A stretch of 64,000 nucleotides of DNA from an uncultured Prevotella sp. GTDB taxonomy: Bacteria > Bacteroidota > Bacteroidia > Bacteroidales > Bacteroidaceae. Below, in pieces: positions 61,146 to 64,000 of the stretch. Every line of letters starts with the position of its first letter. Positions within the stretch are counted from its first letter, which is position 1. The stretch lies in assembly GCA_900548585.1 (NCBI GenBank), contig URLI01000002.1, positions 19,913-83,912 on the forward strand, read 5' to 3'. A program made the position numbers and the translations under genes. The notes beneath the pieces were generated by a model. The model was not told the DNA's origin. It saw only the letters and a program-made list of their open reading frames with translations, and searched no databases.

Positions 61146-62825
61146 CTATTTCCTAACGTCCTTCATCTCTATGTCAGCGTCCCCGTAGGTTGCGAAGAAG
61201 GGGTCGGCGTATGCCGCCTTGAGCATATATTCCGATGCCTTGGCTTTTTGTCCGGTGCGCGCCATGAGAAGTGCGTTGAGATAATTCGTCATCGCGTTGC
61301 CGTCCTTGATGCCGTCCAATGTCTTCGCCGCGCCGCTGTAATTGCAGTTGAGTATCTGTGCGAGGGCCTCCATGTTTCCATTCTCGCCCCGCAGGTTCTG
61401 CTCTGCCAGAACATATTCGCCCTTGGCAATGTCGAGCGTGCCAAGCACCCTCTCCATGCCTGCCGCCCCCGTGGCATCTGCAAGGTATCTCTCCGCCGTG
61501 CCGGTGTCGCCGTGCTGCAGAGCCATCATTGCCATGTTGGCGTATGCCTCCGGCTGTTTCCCCATCTCGAGAGCCTCGTTGAACTTGTCGAGCGCGCCAA
61601 GCTCGTTGCCGCTCATCATCTCAATCACGCCGATATTGTTCACCGCGCGGTAGTCATTCGGGTAAATCTCCGCTGTCTTGGCATACACCGCCTTTCGCCT
61701 TGCCATGTCGTCCTCGAGCGTTGCGGTGTATAGCAGTTCTTCAACGGTGAGTTTCCGTGGGTCTTCAGCGTACTGCTCCTTCAGCTGGTCGTCATCCCGT
61801 CCCACCGTCTCATAGTTTATAATCATTCTCGCGCGCCGCAGCTCGGGCAGTATGCCGTCTGCGAGCTCGCGGAATCCCTCGCTCATGTTGCGTATCTGCT
61901 GCTCGCGCTCCTCCGGGTCCTGGTACATCGACAGCACGCGCAGTATCACGTCCTTGTCCTGTATGTTGCTTGCCGCCACCAGTTTCTGGAAGCCATCCCA
62001 GTCTTCCGCCGTGTACCGTGCCGACACGCTCCCGCTAAGCCTTGCCTGCCTCATCTGCCCCTTGACATATTCCTCCGACACCGTCTGCCTGCGGTTTGCG
62101 AGCCGGTCGTTGAACGACAGGCTGCCCTCCGGCGAGGCGAATGCCAGCACCTCGATGTCCTTCAGGATCAGGCTCTCGTGCTCGCGGTTTATCCTGCGCA
62201 GCATGTCGACGAACTCCCTCACCGAATTGTCTTTCAGCTCACTCTTCCTTATGTTCGCCTGGTTGACGAGGAATTTCACCTGCGCCTCCATCTTGCGGCT
62301 GTTGATGCGCTGGAATGAGTCCGGCGCGAGGCACGGCTTCTCCGTCTCGAGAGCCTTGCGGTACAGTTCCGATGTGGCGACCACACCCGATGCCACCTTC
62401 ACCAGCGGTTGCTTCACTTCCTTCCTGCCCACGCGCGTCACGACATTCATGTAGAGGTCGCTGCGGTGCAGGTCGTCGGTATAGCCGAACGTCTGCCGCA
62501 TTGTGAAGTTCCCGCCGTTGTCGTAGGAAATCACCTGGTGATTGTCCCTCACCTTCTCGCCCTGGAACGACGTTCCCTGCTCAGCGCGGACGATTTTCCT
62601 GTCGCCGCCGCGCAGCTCGGGCGTTATCGTCACCACTGCGTTTTTCCTCATGTACCTGGCAGGGAACCTGCCGTTCACGGTGACGGTCACCTTCCCACCA
62701 CGCGCCTCAATCGGGTCCGGCGTCACATCGAAGTTTGACGCTGTGAGTTGCTGCATCTTCGACGAACACGACGCGGTCAAGGACAATACTGATGCGGCAA
62801 TAAAGTATAAGGTGTTTTTACGCAT
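61146..62825 (-). CDS. TPR / OmpA-like lipoprotein of the envelope
   Basis: 559 residues. The lipobox is LTASC (MRKNTLYFIAASVLSLTASCSS). The N-terminal part (about 20-200) has beta strands of an immunoglobulin-like type (PIEARGGKVTVTVNGRFPARYMRKNAVVTITPEL), then an OmpA-like region (about 210-330; FASPEGSLSFNDRLANRRQTVSEEYVK) and TPR repeats (about 385-540; YPNDYRAVNNIGVIEMMSGNELGALDKFNEALEMG; AYANMAMMALQHGDTGTAERYLADATG). Start ATG 62825 is preferred: the frame upstream runs across the tRNA-Leu gene and cannot be coding. It is 49 nt downstream on the same strand from the thioredoxin-like gene's coding start, so they may be an operon. Confidence 0.85.
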   Translation of the reverse strand: MRKNTLYFIAASVLSLTASCSSKMQQLTASNFDVTPDPIEARGGKVTVTVNGRFPARYMRKNAVVTITPELRGGDRKIVRAEQGTSFQGEKVRDNHQVISYDNGGNFTMRQTFGYTDDLHRSDLYMNVVTRVGRKEVKQPLVKVASGVVATSELYRKALETEKPCLAPDSFQRINSRKMEAQVKFLVNQANIRKSELKDNSVREFVDMLRRINREHESLILKDIEVLAFASPEGSLSFNDRLANRRQTVSEEYVKGQMRQARLSGSVSARYTAEDWDGFQKLVAASNIQDKDVILRVLSMYQDPEEREQQIRNMSEGFRELADGILPELRRARMIINYETVGRDDDQLKEQYAEDPRKLTVEELLYTATLEDDMARRKAVYAKTAEIYPNDYRAVNNIGVIEMMSGNELGALDKFNEALEMGKQPEAYANMAMMALQHGDTGTAERYLADATGAAGMERVLGTLDIAKGEYVLAEQNLRGENGNMEALAQILNCNYSGAAKTLDGIKDGNAMTNYLNALLMARTGQKAKASEYMLKAAYADPFFATYGDADIEMKDVRK

Positions 62826-62859
62826 AACAAACAAGGTCTTTATAAAAAAATGAAAAGCG

Positions 62860-62944
62860 TGCCGCGAGCGGGACTCGAACCCGCACAGCCATTCCTGGCC
62901 AAGGGATTTTAAGTCCCTCGTGTCTACCATTCCACCATCGCGGC
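62860..62944 (-). tRNA. tRNA-Leu (anticodon UAA)
   Basis: An 85-nt tRNA with an acceptor stem gccgcga/tcgcggc and discriminator A, the T-arm gggttcgagtccc, the anticodon loop acttaaaatc (UAA) and the long variable arm of class-II tRNAs. CCA is not encoded. Confidence 0.97.
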
Positions 62945-62965
62945 TCGCGCGGAATTTAGCGTCTG

Positions 62966-62997
62966 CAAAGGTACGCCGATTATTCCTAACTGCCAAA
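62966..62997 (-). promoter_or_regulatory. promoter of tRNA-Leu
   Basis: On the minus strand TTTG (62994-62997), a 20-nt spacer and TAccTTTG (62966-62973), 21 nt before the tRNA. Confidence 0.85.
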
Positions 62998-63461
62998 TCA
63001 TTCTTGATATTTTTATTATGGCGGATTACACAAACGCGAGCAATGCCCGTCGGAACAAATTTGGATCGCCCCGCATGGCAAATAAAAGTGGTGCTCACGC
63101 AGGCCTTGCCTGCTTCAACCCGGACTGCACGTCGCCAGTGAATCAAGTTACAGTCTGCCGACACGCCGCCTGCCTCTTGCGGCGCAGCAAACACGGCGGA
63201 TTTGCAGTCTTGTTTGTAATCAACGGCGGGGCGGTTTGGCATCAACTATATTACATTACGCGAATTCTGGATAAGATAGGTTTAGTTCATAATGAAAATA
63301 TGTATTTACAGATATTGATTTAACAAAAATTCCTATGAATTTTAACACTGAAAACGGCCACATTCAGAAGAAAAATTCCATCGCGCTGGAATATGCGGTT
63401 TTCAGCGCATTTCGCAAGTGGCTGACTGCAAGACGCTTGAGAAATGTTGACAAAATCCGTC

Positions 63462-63571
63462 CTGCGTTTTGTGCCTAATCGCTCTGCGTTTTGCACCAAA
63501 CAAGCCGGTGGTTTGGTACAAAACGCATCGTCGTTTGGCACAAAGTGGGGTGCGATTCGGCACAAAACGCA
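63462..63571 (+). repeat. 22-bp period array, five divergent units
   Basis: Units start at 63462, 63484, 63506, 63528 and 63550. They share a cg(t/a)tt(t/c)(t/g)g core followed by a gcac/gtac/gtgc stretch. The sequence differs from the arrays at 6171 and 46274, but the 22-bp period is the same. Confidence 0.8.
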
Positions 63572-63844
63572 TCGAAAAGAGGCGAAAAGTGCGCCGCCGT
63601 TAACATTAAATTCGCAAATAATTACAAATGGGGTCTCTGGTTTGTCAGGAAATCCTGCACGCTGGCGAGCCTGCAAATTAACACAATTAACAATTATTTG
63701 CCCACGCATAGTCATGAAATGCAGTATTCCGGGCAGCGGCGCTTATACACGAATCACCGACATTTACGCCTGCGTGGATTTGCATCCTGTAAGTCAGAAA
63801 ATGGATTTGCCCCGGCACAGAATATGCCATGGCGGACTTGTTTT

Positions 63845-63898
63845 TGCTTGCAGTGACTTACCAATCGCATCAACTTACGCCCTGTAAGTCAGCAAGCA
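63845..63898. repeat. long imperfect palindrome (dispersed repeat copy 2)
   Basis: Outer arms tgcttgc (63845-63851) and gcaagca (63892-63898), inner ACTTAC (63873-63878) and GTAAGT (63884-63889). The right half matches the reverse complement of 45989-46017. Confidence 0.78.
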
Positions 63899-64000
63899 CC
63901 ACTGCCAGCACACACAACTCCGCCCCGTATATTTAGGGTCTGCTAAGTCACTTTCGGGATTGAGCAAATCCAACCGTTGGGTCAAGCTGGCCGACCACCT

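Larger units (their letters stand above)
62998..64000. other. about 1 kb of repeat-bearing intergenic DNA, no gene seen
   Basis: Contains a five-unit 22-bp period array (63462-63571), a fragment (aaacacggcggatttg, about 63189-63204) resembling the other 22-bp arrays, and a long imperfect palindrome (63845-63898). Frames up to about 147 codons cross this region on both strands, but they follow the repeats and show no protein-like composition, signal peptide or motif. Confidence 0.7.

Noticed and set aside
62826..63245. A 140-codon N-terminal extension of the TPR/OmpA lipoprotein
   Set aside because: It crosses the tRNA-Leu gene and its promoter. The lipoprotein leader begins at 62825.
63320..63887. 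Open frames of up to 147 codons on both strands near the window end
   Set aside because: They are created by the 22-bp period array and palindromes. No signal peptide, motif or promoter was seen.

Overview
The window is one stretch of a Bacteroidota chromosome, most likely a Bacteroidales member of the Prevotellaceae type. The reasons are the repeated TAnnTTTG (-7) and TTTG (-33) promoter elements, the TonB receptor with a carboxypeptidase-regulatory N-terminus, a PorD-like type IX secretion protein, DUF3127 and DUF4294 proteins, weak Shine-Dalgarno sites and a fairly GC-rich coding style. No species can be named from the sequence alone.

Layout. 1-2.8 kb: end of an unknown gene, a retropepsin-like lipoprotein and two paralogous zinc-ribbon membrane proteins. 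2.8-6.1 kb: enolase, RibD and a DUF4294 protein. 6.4-15 kb: cbiP-cbiA on the minus strand. Diverging from them is a cobalamin riboswitch followed by two TonB-dependent receptors and a lipoprotein version of the cobaltochelatase CbiK. 15.2-25.6 kb: a ten-gene minus-strand operon for the methylaspartate route of glutamate fermentation. It contains the B12-dependent glutamate mutase glmS/glmE, its reactivase glmL, methylaspartate ammonia-lyase, a two-subunit class-I hydratase that is probably the mesaconase, three unexplained partners (AtuA/DUF1446, DUF4387, a P-loop protein) and an Ntn hydrolase. 26-30.5 kb: miaB, xerD, a U32 (TrhP-like) gene, sufE and a SpoU methyltransferase. 30.6-42 kb: an Rpn-type nuclease, then cobD and cbiB, then an anaerobic corrin-ring operon made of fused enzymes (CobJ-CbiC, CbiE-CbiT, CbiG-CbiF, CbiJ-CbiD) ending in btuF-btuC. 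42-46.4 kb: an AT-richer island described below, followed by repeat-filled intergenic DNA. 46.5-63 kb: a truncated OmpA gene, a beta-barrel protein, a PIF1-like helicase, a DMT transporter, a rhodanese, DUF3127, then the co-oriented run dnaN, DnaQ-like exonuclease, coaBC, porD, recN and a TPR protein, then two minus-strand envelope lipoproteins and tRNA-Leu(UAA). The last kilobase is non-coding repeats.

Main discovery. At 41975-45718 four minus-strand elements follow each other: an EcoRI-family adenine methyltransferase, a 0.6-kb cassette cluster, a DUF262-HNH nuclease and a tyrosine recombinase. The cassette cluster holds three promoterless, startless segments on the opposite strand. Each begins with the same core as codons 323-326 of the methyltransferase (Phe-Glu-Ile-Leu, TTGAAATATTA), is in the same reading frame across that core, stays open, and ends with a Y-A-R-[IV]-L-[IV] motif like the end of the methyltransferase. 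Inversion between the core in the gene and any of the three inverted cores would give the methyltransferase a different C-terminus (predicted 360, 368 or 397 residues instead of the present 368). This is the architecture of a shufflon that diversifies a DNA methyltransferase, with its recombinase and a nuclease in the same transcription unit.

The B12 genes and the glutamate fermentation operon fit together: the cell makes and imports corrinoids, and glutamate mutase uses coenzyme B12. Only the uptake/chelatase operon carries a riboswitch. Functions are assigned by recognising family features by eye; no database search was possible.
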